Below, piece after piece: positions 7,396-14,510 of a stretch of DNA of 17,380 bases. The translations under genes and the position numbers were made by a program. Below the pieces are notes generated by a model. The model worked only from the letters and a program-made list of their open reading frames with translations. It had not been told where the DNA came from and ran no database searches. The stretch's first letter is position 1. Every line of letters begins with the position of its first letter. Source of the stretch: Aeromicrobium sp. (lineage in GTDB: Bacteria > Actinomycetota > Actinomycetes > Propionibacteriales > Nocardioidaceae); assembly GCA_023254755.1 (NCBI GenBank), contig JALRKU010000496.1, positions 1 to 17,380 on the forward strand, read 5' to 3'.

Positions 7396-8901
7396 ATGAC
7401 GCACCGAGCCAGACTGCTCGGGCGTGGCGACGAGAACCAGTTCATCGACGCCCCACGCCTGCGCTTCCGTCGTGCCCTGCTGCTGTGGCTGATGACGCTG
7501 GTCGTCCCCGGCTCCGCCCAGCTCAAGGTCGGCCGTCGCTGGGTCGGCGCGATCGGCGTGACGGTGTGGCTCGCGCTCGTCGGCGGGGTCGTCGCCCTGT
7601 GGTGGCGGGCCCGGTCCGACCGGGCCGGTGTCATCAACTTCCTCACCGCGGCCGACACCATCACGTACCTGCGCATCGGCATCGCCGTGATCGCGGTGGG
7701 CTGGCTCGCGCTGTTCGTCGACGCGTGGCGCCTGGCGGGACCGCGTCGCCTCAACTGGCCGCGGGCCGTCGTGGTGGCGGTGCTGAACCTCGCGATCATC
7801 GCGGGCGTCGCGGGATCGGCCGCCTATGCGTCACGCCTGCTGCAGGTCACCGACGAGAGCATCGAGCAGGTCTTCCCCGAGGACGCGCCCACGTCGGCGC
7901 CCCTCGAGGGCCGCTACAACATCCTGCTCATCGGCTCGGACTCCGGGCCGGAACGCACCGGCATCCGACCCGACTCGCTGACGGTCGCCAGCATCGACAC
8001 CACGACCGGTGCGACCGTGCTGGTCTCGTTGCCGCGCAACCTGCAGAACGTGCCGTTCCCCGAGGACTCGCCGATGCACCAGGTGTACCCGAACGGGTAC
8101 AACTGCGGAACGACGTGCCTGATCAACGCGGTCCACACCGCTGCCGCCGGACGCACGGACCTGTACCCCGACAGCAAGGATCCGGGACTCGACGCCACGA
8201 TGGACGCGGTGACCGGCGCCACCGGACTGAAGATCAACTACTACCTGATGGTCAACCTCAAGGGCTTCCGCACGCTGATCAACGCCCTGGGCGGCGTCGA
8301 GATCGACGTCAAGACGCGCATCGCGATGTTCGGCCACGACGACTCGTGGAAGAACACGTGGATCGAGCCGGGACTGCAGACCCTCGACGGCCAGCAGGCC
8401 CTCTGGTACGCCCGCAGCCGGGTGCAGTCCGACGACTACACGCGCATGGGCCGGCAGAAGTGCCTGCTCGCCGCGATGGCCGACCAGCTCGACCCGACGA
8501 CCGTGGTCACCCGCGCCGTCGCGATCGCGAAGTCGGGCAGGGACCTGCTCAGCGGCAACATGCCACGCAAGGAGCTCGGTCAGTTCGCCGACCTGGCACT
8601 GAAGTCGCGGGGTCAGAAGATCCAGTCGGTGTCCCTCGTGCCGCCACTGGTGGACGTGCAGAACCCGAACTACGAGCTCATCAGGTCGTCGATCAAGACC
8701 ATCATCAAGCGGTCGGAGCGCCGGGCGGAGAAGTCGGCGACCAGCGCGCCGACTCCCGACACCACCCCAGACTCCGGGAAGGCGTCGCCGAAGCCGTCGT
8801 CCTCGGCGTCGGTCGACCCGTTCTCGCTGAGCCAGGAGGAGCGCGACAAGCTCCTGCAGCGCACGGCGAACAACTCGCGCGACGTCGCCGCGTCCTGCTG
8901 A
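7396..8901 (+). CDS. LCP family protein, polytopic type (paralogue B)
   Basis: 501 residues, colinear with the preceding gene throughout: hydrophobic segments at about 27-45 (VVPGSAQL), 50-70, 90-111 and 123-146, then the LCP domain from about 172. Motifs are NILLIGSDSG (175-184), RPDSLT (191-196), SLPRN (211-215), GLKINYYLMV (278-287), YARSR (338-342) and DDYTRMGRQKC (346-356). Cysteines C237, C241, C356 and terminal C501 match those of the paralogue. The C-terminal region (440-495) is a Ser/Pro/Thr-rich, probably disordered linker absent from the paralogue, yet the final six residues DVAASC are identical. ATG 7396 is chosen over an in-frame ATG at 7324 because AGAAGGA precedes it and the protein then begins like its paralogue. 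It is convergent with the ABC ATPase, 15 bases apart. Likely a tandem duplicate with a related ligase role. Confidence 0.92.
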   Translation: MTHRARLLGRGDENQFIDAPRLRFRRALLLWLMTLVVPGSAQLKVGRRWVGAIGVTVWLALVGGVVALWWRARSDRAGVINFLTAADTITYLRIGIAVIAVGWLALFVDAWRLAGPRRLNWPRAVVVAVLNLAIIAGVAGSAAYASRLLQVTDESIEQVFPEDAPTSAPLEGRYNILLIGSDSGPERTGIRPDSLTVASIDTTTGATVLVSLPRNLQNVPFPEDSPMHQVYPNGYNCGTTCLINAVHTAAAGRTDLYPDSKDPGLDATMDAVTGATGLKINYYLMVNLKGFRTLINALGGVEIDVKTRIAMFGHDDSWKNTWIEPGLQTLDGQQALWYARSRVQSDDYTRMGRQKCLLAAMADQLDPTTVVTRAVAIAKSGRDLLSGNMPRKELGQFADLALKSRGQKIQSVSLVPPLVDVQNPNYELIRSSIKTIIKRSERRAEKSATSAPTPDTTPDSGKASPKPSSSASVDPFSLSQEERDKLLQRTANNSRDVAASC

Positions 8902-8916
8902 CGGGGCCAAGCGGGG

Positions 8917-9672
8917 CTAGTGCCGCTGCGCCTCCTGGTAGGCGGCGATGACCTCGTCGGTCGGGCCGTCGCCCATCAGGACGCCCTTCTCGATCCAGAC
9001 GACTCGGTTGCAGGTGTCCTTGATCGACCGCATCGAGTGCGACACCAGGAAGACCGTTCCGGCGTTGTCCCGGATCTCGCGGATGCGCTCCTCGGACCGG
9101 TTGCGGAACTTCTGGTCTCCCACGGCGAGCGCCTCGTCGACGATGAGGATCTCGTGCTTCTGCGCCGTCGCGATGGCGAACTTCAGTCGAGCGGTCATGC
9201 CCGAGGAGTAGGCCCGCATCGGCAGGTCGATGTAGTCGCGGATGCCGGAGAAGTCGACGATGTCGTCGTAGCGGCTCTCGATCTCCTCCAGCGACATGCC
9301 GAGTGCGAGGCCACCGAGGATCACGTTGCGCTCCCCGGAGAGGTCCTTGATGAGCGCCGCACCCACCCCGAGCAGGCTGGGCCGGGAGGCGGCGTAGATG
9401 GCACCCTGCGAGACCGGGGTGAGGCCGGTGATGGCTCGCATGAGGGTGGACTTGCCGGATCCGTTGGTGCCGATGACGCCGATGCTGTCGTTCTCGTAGG
9501 CCGTGAACGAGACGCCCTTGAGCGCGTGCACCGTGCGAGTGGTGCGGCGACGCTGCATCATCCGCCGACCCGAGTCGGCGGCCGTGGGGCGCTTGCCGGT
9601 CGCGAAGATCTTGTACTCGACGTGCACGTCGTCGACCACGACGACGGGGCGGCGGTCAGTCGGTGCGGCCAT
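8917..9672 (-). CDS. ABC transporter ATPase of polysaccharide/wall polymer exporter (Wzt/TagH-like)
   Basis: 251 residues. Walker A GTNGSGKST (68-76), ABC signature YSSGM (155-159), Walker B ILIVDE (175-180) and switch histidine H212 in SHS are all intact. The N-terminal VVVDDVHVEYKIF and the LSGERNVILGGLALG segment (111-125) are typical of the teichoic-acid/O-antigen export ATPases (TagH, Wzt, RfbE; in mycobacteria the Rv3781 galactan exporter). It lacks the C-terminal carbohydrate-binding domain of some Wzt proteins, so it should work with lipid-linked polymer without a chain-end recognition module. Its ATG overlaps the permease gene by 17 bases, implying translational coupling. Cytosolic, membrane-associated. 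The exported polymer is not identifiable here, but neighbouring LCP ligases fit a wall glycopolymer. Confidence 0.92.
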   Translation of the reverse strand: MAAPTDRRPVVVVDDVHVEYKIFATGKRPTAADSGRRMMQRRRTTRTVHALKGVSFTAYENDSIGVIGTNGSGKSTLMRAITGLTPVSQGAIYAASRPSLLGVGAALIKDLSGERNVILGGLALGMSLEEIESRYDDIVDFSGIRDYIDLPMRAYSSGMTARLKFAIATAQKHEILIVDEALAVGDQKFRNRSEERIREIRDNAGTVFLVSHSMRSIKDTCNRVVWIEKGVLMGDGPTDEVIAAYQEAQRH

Positions 9673-10513
9673 AGCGCTCCTCAGCGGCCCAGAAGAACAG
9701 GATCCCGGCGACGACCAGCAGCACGGCCCAGGCCGACGCGTACGCCCAGTAGATCGTGGTGATGTCGTACTGGGGACCGTCGAGCAGGATCGCCCGGCCG
9801 AGCGACAAGAACTCGTGGATCGGCTGGAGGTCGGCGATCCGCATGATCGTGGGGTGGTCGCCGAAGCGCACCTCGACGCTGAAGAAGATGCCCGACGTGT
9901 AGAAGAAGAATCGCGAGATGAACGGCAGCAGCTGGGTGAGGTCGCGGAAGTGCACCGTGAGGCGAGCCGTCATGAGCGTCAGCCCGATGTTGACCAGGGT
10001 GAACAGGAGCGCGAGCGGCACGATGAGGAGCCACTGGACCGACGGGTAGTTCCCCATGAGGACGGCGACCAGCATCATGATCGCCACCATCGGCACGAAC
10101 TGCATGAACCGCTGCGCGACGAGCGCCAGCGGCAGTGCCATGCGGGGGAAGCTGAGCGATTGAACCAGCGCCGCGTTGGCGGTGATGGACCGTGCGCCGG
10201 TCGTGAAGCAGGTGGAGAAGTACTCGAACAGCAGCACCCCGATCACCAGGAACGCCAGGAAGTCGTCGACGTCCTTGTGCGTGTCGAGCAGCAACCCGAA
10301 CATCAGGCCGTAGACGCCGGCGCTCAGCAGTGGCTTGAGGACGACCCAGAGCATGCCGAGCCGGTTGCGGCCGTTCTCCGCCTCGAGCCGGTACCTGGCG
10401 AGCAGGAAGGTGAACTCGCGGCGGCGCCACACCTCGGCCAGGTAGGCGCCGAGCGGGGGTCGGCCGCCGACGCGGTGCAGACCGTGGTGCGCCGCTTCGT
10501 CGGCGATCGTCAT
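9656..10513 (-). CDS. ABC-2 type permease of polysaccharide/wall polymer exporter (Wzm/TagG-like)
   Basis: 285 residues with about six membrane spans. The N-terminal amphipathic part (FTFLLARYRLEAENGRNRLG, then MLWVVLKPLLSAGVYGLMFG) is diagnostic of ABC-2 polysaccharide export permeases. The loop QSLSFPRMALPLALV follows the third hydrophobic stretch and FRDLTQLLPFISRFFFYTSG is the conserved second half. The closest described type is the mycobacterial Rv3783-like galactan exporter. It moves a polyprenyl-linked glycopolymer across the membrane, powered by the ATPase encoded directly downstream. ATG at 10513 is chosen over an in-frame ATG at 10564 because GAGGA lies five bases upstream of it and the product begins like its relatives. 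The 67-base gap before it also ends the TIGR03089 gene on the same strand, so the three may form one operon. Confidence 0.92.
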   Translation of the reverse strand: MTIADEAAHHGLHRVGGRPPLGAYLAEVWRRREFTFLLARYRLEAENGRNRLGMLWVVLKPLLSAGVYGLMFGLLLDTHKDVDDFLAFLVIGVLLFEYFSTCFTTGARSITANAALVQSLSFPRMALPLALVAQRFMQFVPMVAIMMLVAVLMGNYPSVQWLLIVPLALLFTLVNIGLTLMTARLTVHFRDLTQLLPFISRFFFYTSGIFFSVEVRFGDHPTIMRIADLQPIHEFLSLGRAILLDGPQYDITTIYWAYASAWAVLLVVAGILFFWAAEERYGRTD

Positions 10514-10580
10514 GGACGTCCTCACTGAAGATAGTGCCGTCGACGTCTGGCCGAACGGCGACACGAGTCTAGGCCATCGG

Positions 10581-11255
10581 TCAGGCGGGTTCGGCCGCCT
10601 CCTGCGACGCCACGCGGGCCAGGTCGTCGGGTGTGCCGGACGCCACGACGACGAGCGAGCCCCCGCCGACGCACGCGGCGACCAGCACGTCGGCGTCGCG
10701 GGTCAGCGTGCCCGGTGTGACGAGGACGCGGCGGGAGTCGGGGGAGACCCGGGCGAGCAGCTCGGCGTGGGTCAGGCGAGCGTCGACGTCCAGCGCGACG
10801 TCGTCGGGCCCGGGCGGGTCGAGCGCGACGAACACGTCGCCGTGGCCGGGCACCTCGACACCCAGGTCGAGGAAGCCGACCGGCGGCTCGGCGAAGCGTG
10901 CGCCGAGGGGTCGCAGCGACGCCGCGACGCGGTGCTGCTCGTCGCCGACGAGGTCGGGTCCGCTGACCCCGACGTCGGCCGCCGACGCCACGACGGCGGC
11001 TCCCACGTTCCACGCCGACAGCAGCCACACGAACCGCAGCCAGTGCGACGGCAGGCCGATGCGCACGCGGGTGCCGGGTCCTGCATCGAGGTCGTCGACC
11101 AGGAAGTTGGAGGTCTTGGCCACCCAGTTGGCCGTGGTGGTGCCGCTGAGCTCGACGCGTTCGCCGGTCGACAGGTCGTAGTACGTGAGCAGGGGAGCGG
11201 CGCCGGCACCCCGGGCGGAGGCCAGGTCGGCGAGGGTTCGGGGCGTGCGGACCAT
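10581..11255 (-). CDS. TIGR03089 family protein (AMP-ligase-like N-terminal domain)
   Basis: 224 residues, the usual size for this actinobacterial family of unknown function. The segment LLTYYDLSTGERVELSGTTT and the following NWVAKTSNFLVDD (22-55) resemble the first subdomain of acyl/aryl-CoA synthetases and other AMP-forming ligases. The phosphate-binding Ser/Thr/Gly loop and the C-terminal lid domain of real ligases are missing, so catalysis is doubtful. Residues 56-110 keep the Rossmann-like alternation (RVRIGLPSHWLRFVWLLSAW, VGAAVVAS). Probably cytosolic. ATG at 11255 is chosen because TACCAT lies six bases upstream and the protein then starts like its relatives; an ATG at 11327 would run through the divergent whiB promoter. 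It lies divergent to whiB and upstream of the exporter genes on the same strand. Confidence 0.8.
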   Translation of the reverse strand: MVRTPRTLADLASARGAGAAPLLTYYDLSTGERVELSGTTTANWVAKTSNFLVDDLDAGPGTRVRIGLPSHWLRFVWLLSAWNVGAAVVASAADVGVSGPDLVGDEQHRVAASLRPLGARFAEPPVGFLDLGVEVPGHGDVFVALDPPGPDDVALDVDARLTHAELLARVSPDSRRVLVTPGTLTRDADVLVAACVGGGSLVVVASGTPDDLARVASQEAAEPA

Positions 11256-11261
11256 GTGCGG

Positions 11262-11267
11262 ATGGTA
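11262..11267 (-). promoter_or_regulatory. -10 hexamer for leaderless TIGR03089 transcript
   Basis: TACCAT on the minus strand, six bases (CCGCAC), then ATG at 11255. No Shine-Dalgarno precedes the start. No clear -35 is visible. Confidence 0.45.
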
Positions 11268-11291
11268 CGGCTGCGAGTTGCGGAATCCCGC

Positions 11292-11320
11292 TTGACATCC
11301 CGGCCCGACAGGAATGTAAT
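11292..11320 (+). promoter_or_regulatory. whiB promoter (TTGACA-17-TGTAAT)
   Basis: The strongest promoter in the window: consensus TTGACA at 11292-11297, exactly 17 bases, then TGTAAT at 11315-11320. The whiB ATG begins seven bases after the -10, so the transcript should be leaderless. A 13-bp palindrome overlaps the -10. Confidence 0.75.
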
Positions 11321-11323
11321 TCC
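11311..11323. repeat. Palindrome over the whiB -10 (candidate operator)
   Basis: GGAAT-GTA-ATTCC is a perfect inverted repeat with 5-bp arms covering the TGTAAT -10. An outer pair TGACAT (11293-11298) and ATGTCA (11328-11333) is also inverted; it spans the -35 and the start codon. This suggests regulator binding, but no regulator is identified. Confidence 0.4.
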
Positions 11324-11327
11324 ACAC

Positions 11328-11582
11328 ATGTCATTCGATCTGGGTCTGCCCATGGAGTTCACCGAAGAACTCATGTGGCAAGAGCGTGCGCTGTGTGCAC
11401 AGACGGACCCCGAGGCCTTCTTCCCGGAGAAGGGCGGATCGACCCGGGAGGCCAAGCGAGTGTGCCTCACGTGCGACGTCCGCGGGGAATGTCTCGAGTA
11501 CGCCCTGGGCCACGACGAGCGGTTCGGCATCTGGGGCGGACTGTCCGAGCGCGAGCGGCGCAAGCTCAAGAAGCGCGCCTGA
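11328..11582 (+). CDS. whiB: WhiB-family iron-sulfur regulator, WhiB2/WhmD type
   Basis: 84 residues, a complete Wbl protein. The four 4Fe-4S cysteines are C23, C46, C49 and C55 (C-x22-C-x2-C-x5-C). The turn GIWGG at 67-71 and the basic RERRKLKKRA tail follow. ALCAQTDPEAFFPEKGGSTR and EYALGHDERFGIWGGLSERE match the WhiB2/WhmD/WhiB branch, which controls septation and sporulation-type division in mycobacteria and streptomycetes, acting with the principal sigma factor. A DUF3499 gene, a metallopeptidase-family gene and manB lie downstream as they do around M. tuberculosis whiB2 (Rv3257c-Rv3260c), supporting orthology. The promoter is strong and leaderless. The start at 11328 gives the canonical short N-terminus; upstream in-frame sequence lies within the divergent gene. 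Confidence 0.95.
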   Translation: MSFDLGLPMEFTEELMWQERALCAQTDPEAFFPEKGGSTREAKRVCLTCDVRGECLEYALGHDERFGIWGGLSERERRKLKKRA

Positions 11583-11608
11583 CGAGCCGCCGCTCGCCAG
11601 GTCTCCAC

Positions 11609-11614
11609 TAGGCT
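11609..11614 (+). promoter_or_regulatory. -10 hexamer for leaderless glycosyltransferase transcript
   Basis: TAGGCT, seven bases (CCTCTGA), then GTG at 11622. It lies in the 39-base gap after whiB, so the glycosyltransferase gene probably has its own promoter as well as whiB readthrough. No Shine-Dalgarno is present. Confidence 0.42.
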
Positions 11615-11621
11615 CCTCTGA

Positions 11622-14510
11622 GTGAGTGAGCCCAGTTCGGAACGCCCGGCGCCTCTCCGCCCGGTGCACGTCGCCCACTGGCTCGACGACCCGCCCACCG
11701 TCGGCGCGATCCTCGTCAGCCGCAACGGCGCGACGTGGCTGCCGAAGGTGCTCGGCTCGTTCTCCCGGATGTACCAGGCGCCTGACGTGTGGCGCGCGGT
11801 CGACGTCGAGTCCACGGACGGCAGCGCCCAGCTCGTCCGCGACTCCTTCGGCGCAGACCGGGTGATCCGGGCGCCGCGCGGCACGGGCTTCGGGCAGGCG
11901 GTGGCGCTGGCCGTCGAGGCCATGCCGCGAACGGACTGGCTGTGGCTGCTGCACGACGACGCGACGGTGCTGCCGGGCACGCTCTCGGGTCTGCTCGACG
12001 TCGCGACCAGCGCCGACGACATCGCCGTCGTCGGACCCAAGATCCGCGAGTGGCCGTCGTTGCGGCGCCTCGTCGAGGTCGGCGTCACGATCACCGGCAC
12101 CGGCGTGCGCGACACCGGGCTGGAGCCCGGCGAGCCCGATGCCGGTCAGCACGATCGGCCGCGCGACGTCCTCGCCGTCAACACCGCGGGCATGCTCGTG
12201 CGCCGCGACGTGTTCGACGAGCTGGGCGGGTTCGACGCCGACCTGCCGATGTACTTCGACGACGTGGACCTCGGGTGGCGGGTCGCGCGCGCCGGCTACC
12301 GGGTGCGCACGGCGCCGGGCGGGGTGATCTTCCACGCCGAGTCCGGCGGCCGTGGCACGCGGCGGCGCGCCGCAGGCGACCTGCCCGCGTGGGAGCGCCG
12401 ACGGGCGGCGCTGTGGACTCTGCTCGTCAACTCCGGACCCGTGGCGTTCTGGTGGCAGTCGGTGCGCCTGTTCGTCGGCACGCTGCTGCGGTGCCTCGGT
12501 CTGCTCGTCGCCAAGGATCCCGAGGCGGCGGGCGACGAGCTCTTGGCGCTGCGTTCCGCGTACCTGCACCCGGTCCGCATGTTCCGCGCGCGGCGTCGCC
12601 GAGCAGCCACGGCCAGGCGGGGGCCGAGGGCGGTCCGCCCGCTGCTCGCGCCGTGGTGGCTGCCCTACCGACATGGCTACGACGTCGTCCGCGGCGCGGT
12701 CGTCGCACTGGTCAGGCCCGAGGCGATCGAGACCGTCGGCCGCCGCTCGACCGTCCTGGACCAGGCGCCCGAGGAGGTCGAGGAGCTCGACGACGGCCCG
12801 TCGTGGTGGCGACAGCGGCCGTGGTTCACGACGGTGGGTGTGCTCACCGTGCTGGCGCTGGTCGCCGGACGGAGCCTGCTCGGCGGGCTCGTCCACGGCG
12901 TCGAGGGCGGCGCCCTGCCACGGTCGCCGCAGTCCGCCGATGCCTGGTGGACCCTGGTCCTGGGCGGCGAGCGGGCGACGGGCCTCGCCGACGCGGTCCC
13001 GCCGCTGTTCGCGTTCCCGCTGGCCGTGGTCGCCACACCGGTGTGGTTCCGCCCCGATCTGGTGGTGACCCTGCTGATGCTGCTGGCGGTCCCGCTCGCC
13101 GCGCTCACGGCGCACCGGCTGGGGCGCCTGATCACCGAGCGGAGGGTCGCCCGCACGATCTGGGCGCTGGGCTACGGGGCGCTCGTCGCGGCCGTCGGTG
13201 CCGTGCCCGAGGGTCGCCTCGGTGCCGTGGTCGCCCTGGTGCTGGCGCCCGTCGTGGTCAACGTCGCGTGGCAGCTGGCCGAGCAGCCTCAGTGGCGCAC
13301 GGCCCTTCGGCTGGGCCTCTGCATCGCGCTGTCCGCGGCGTTCGCGCCGGAGACGCTCGTGCTGTCGGCCGCCGGACTCGCTCTGCTGTGGTGGCTCGAA
13401 GGTCGGTGGGTCAGCCGCCAGCTGGTCGTCGCCGCCGTCGTCCCGGTCGTCCTGCTCGGCCCGTGGCTCGTCGCGCGGGCCGCCGTGCCGTGGCGCTGGT
13501 GGTGGGAGGCGGGTCGACCGGTTCCCGGCACCGAGTCGGTCCTCGAGATCGTCGCCGGTCGGGCCGGGGGCGTCGGTGCTCCGTGGTGGCTGAGCGTGCC
13601 TGTCGTGGTGCTCGGGGTGGTCGCCCTGGTGCCGGCCCGGACGCGGTCCGCCGTCCGCACGTGCTGGATCGTCGGGCTGCTGTGTCTCGCCCTCGCGCTG
13701 GTCGGGCACGTCACGAGCTTCTCGGCGTCCGTCGGTCGGGTCGAGATCTCGCCCTGGGTCGGGGTCCCGGCGGTGCTGTGGATCGCGTCGCTCGGCACGG
13801 CGGTGCTGGTCGCGTCGCCGGAGCTCGTGGCCCGGGCCCGCCCGGTCGCCACGCTCGTCGTGGTCGCGGCGCTGGTGCTCCCGGTCGGCGTCGGTGTCTG
13901 GTGGCTCGGTCGTGGTGCGAGCGACCCGCTGGACGACCAGGCCGCGAGCCAGGTGCCGGCGTTCCTCGCCGATCGGCCGGGCCAGACGCTCGTGCTCGAC
14001 GCCTCGGGACCCGACCAGGTCGGCTACCGGCTCGTCAGCGGGCGCGGCGGGTACCTCGGCGAAGAGGCGCTCGCTCCCAGCGCCGACGATCTCGCCCCCG
14101 TCACGTCGGCGGTCCGCAGCCTGCTCGCCCGCGCGACCGAGGCCGACGTCGACGCCCTGAGCGCGGCCGGCGTGTCCGCGGTCTACCTGCCCGACGCCGC
14201 GTCGTCCCCCGAGGTGGCGCAGCGCATCGACGCCGCCCCGTCGCTGGAGCAGACCGGCAGCGACCGGCCGGGCGCCCGGGCCTGGGTGTTCGTGGCCGCG
14301 CCGACGCTCGACCGGGTCGACGTGCCCTGGTGGCGGCAGGGCCTGTCGTGGGCGCAGGTGGTCGTGTGGCTCGTCGCCGCGGCGCTGACCGCACCCGTGC
14401 GCCGTCGCGCCGACGAGGAGGACCCGGCCGACGACGCCGGCACCGACGAGCCAGTCGATCTCGTCGCGGTGCCGGTGCCCCAGGACTCCGGTCAGGTGGG
14501 GTCTCGATGA
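11622..14510 (+). CDS. GT2 glycosyltransferase with large polytopic membrane domain
   Basis: 962 residues. Residues 25-240 are a family 2 glycosyltransferase: VGAILVSRNGATWL (27-40), VDVESTDGS (60-68), the metal/nucleotide-sugar DD pair in LLHDDATVLPG (109-119), and FDDVDLGWRV (212-221) in place of the catalytic ED motif. Two hydrophobic stretches follow at about 265-300. Many further spans run from about 405 to 770, then a soluble, probably extracytoplasmic region (about 775-905), a last span near 908-925 and an acidic tail. Its length and fusion suggest a polymer-forming or membrane-lipid-linked sugar transfer, but donor and acceptor are unknown. This gene next to whiB2 and DUF5719 recurs in actinobacteria. 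GTG 11622 is used because TAGGCT lies seven bases upstream and VSEPSS is a normal start. It overlaps the next gene in an ATGA, implying coupling and a joint role. Confidence 0.88.
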   Translation: MSEPSSERPAPLRPVHVAHWLDDPPTVGAILVSRNGATWLPKVLGSFSRMYQAPDVWRAVDVESTDGSAQLVRDSFGADRVIRAPRGTGFGQAVALAVEAMPRTDWLWLLHDDATVLPGTLSGLLDVATSADDIAVVGPKIREWPSLRRLVEVGVTITGTGVRDTGLEPGEPDAGQHDRPRDVLAVNTAGMLVRRDVFDELGGFDADLPMYFDDVDLGWRVARAGYRVRTAPGGVIFHAESGGRGTRRRAAGDLPAWERRRAALWTLLVNSGPVAFWWQSVRLFVGTLLRCLGLLVAKDPEAAGDELLALRSAYLHPVRMFRARRRRAATARRGPRAVRPLLAPWWLPYRHGYDVVRGAVVALVRPEAIETVGRRSTVLDQAPEEVEELDDGPSWWRQRPWFTTVGVLTVLALVAGRSLLGGLVHGVEGGALPRSPQSADAWWTLVLGGERATGLADAVPPLFAFPLAVVATPVWFRPDLVVTLLMLLAVPLAALTAHRLGRLITERRVARTIWALGYGALVAAVGAVPEGRLGAVVALVLAPVVVNVAWQLAEQPQWRTALRLGLCIALSAAFAPETLVLSAAGLALLWWLEGRWVSRQLVVAAVVPVVLLGPWLVARAAVPWRWWWEAGRPVPGTESVLEIVAGRAGGVGAPWWLSVPVVVLGVVALVPARTRSAVRTCWIVGLLCLALALVGHVTSFSASVGRVEISPWVGVPAVLWIASLGTAVLVASPELVARARPVATLVVVAALVLPVGVGVWWLGRGASDPLDDQAASQVPAFLADRPGQTLVLDASGPDQVGYRLVSGRGGYLGEEALAPSADDLAPVTSAVRSLLARATEADVDALSAAGVSAVYLPDAASSPEVAQRIDAAPSLEQTGSDRPGARAWVFVAAPTLDRVDVPWWRQGLSWAQVVVWLVAAALTAPVRRRADEEDPADDAGTDEPVDLVAVPVPQDSGQVGSR

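Noticed and set aside
10528..10533. TATCTT on the minus strand as the -10 of the exporter permease
   Set aside because: Transcription would begin within the Shine-Dalgarno GAGGA (10519-10523), leaving that site unusable, so the promoter is more likely further upstream or shared with the TIGR03089 gene.
11256..11327. Longer N-terminus for the TIGR03089 protein from ATG 11327
   Set aside because: It would translate straight through the strong divergent whiB promoter. ATG 11255 fits the family start and has a -10 hexamer six bases upstream.
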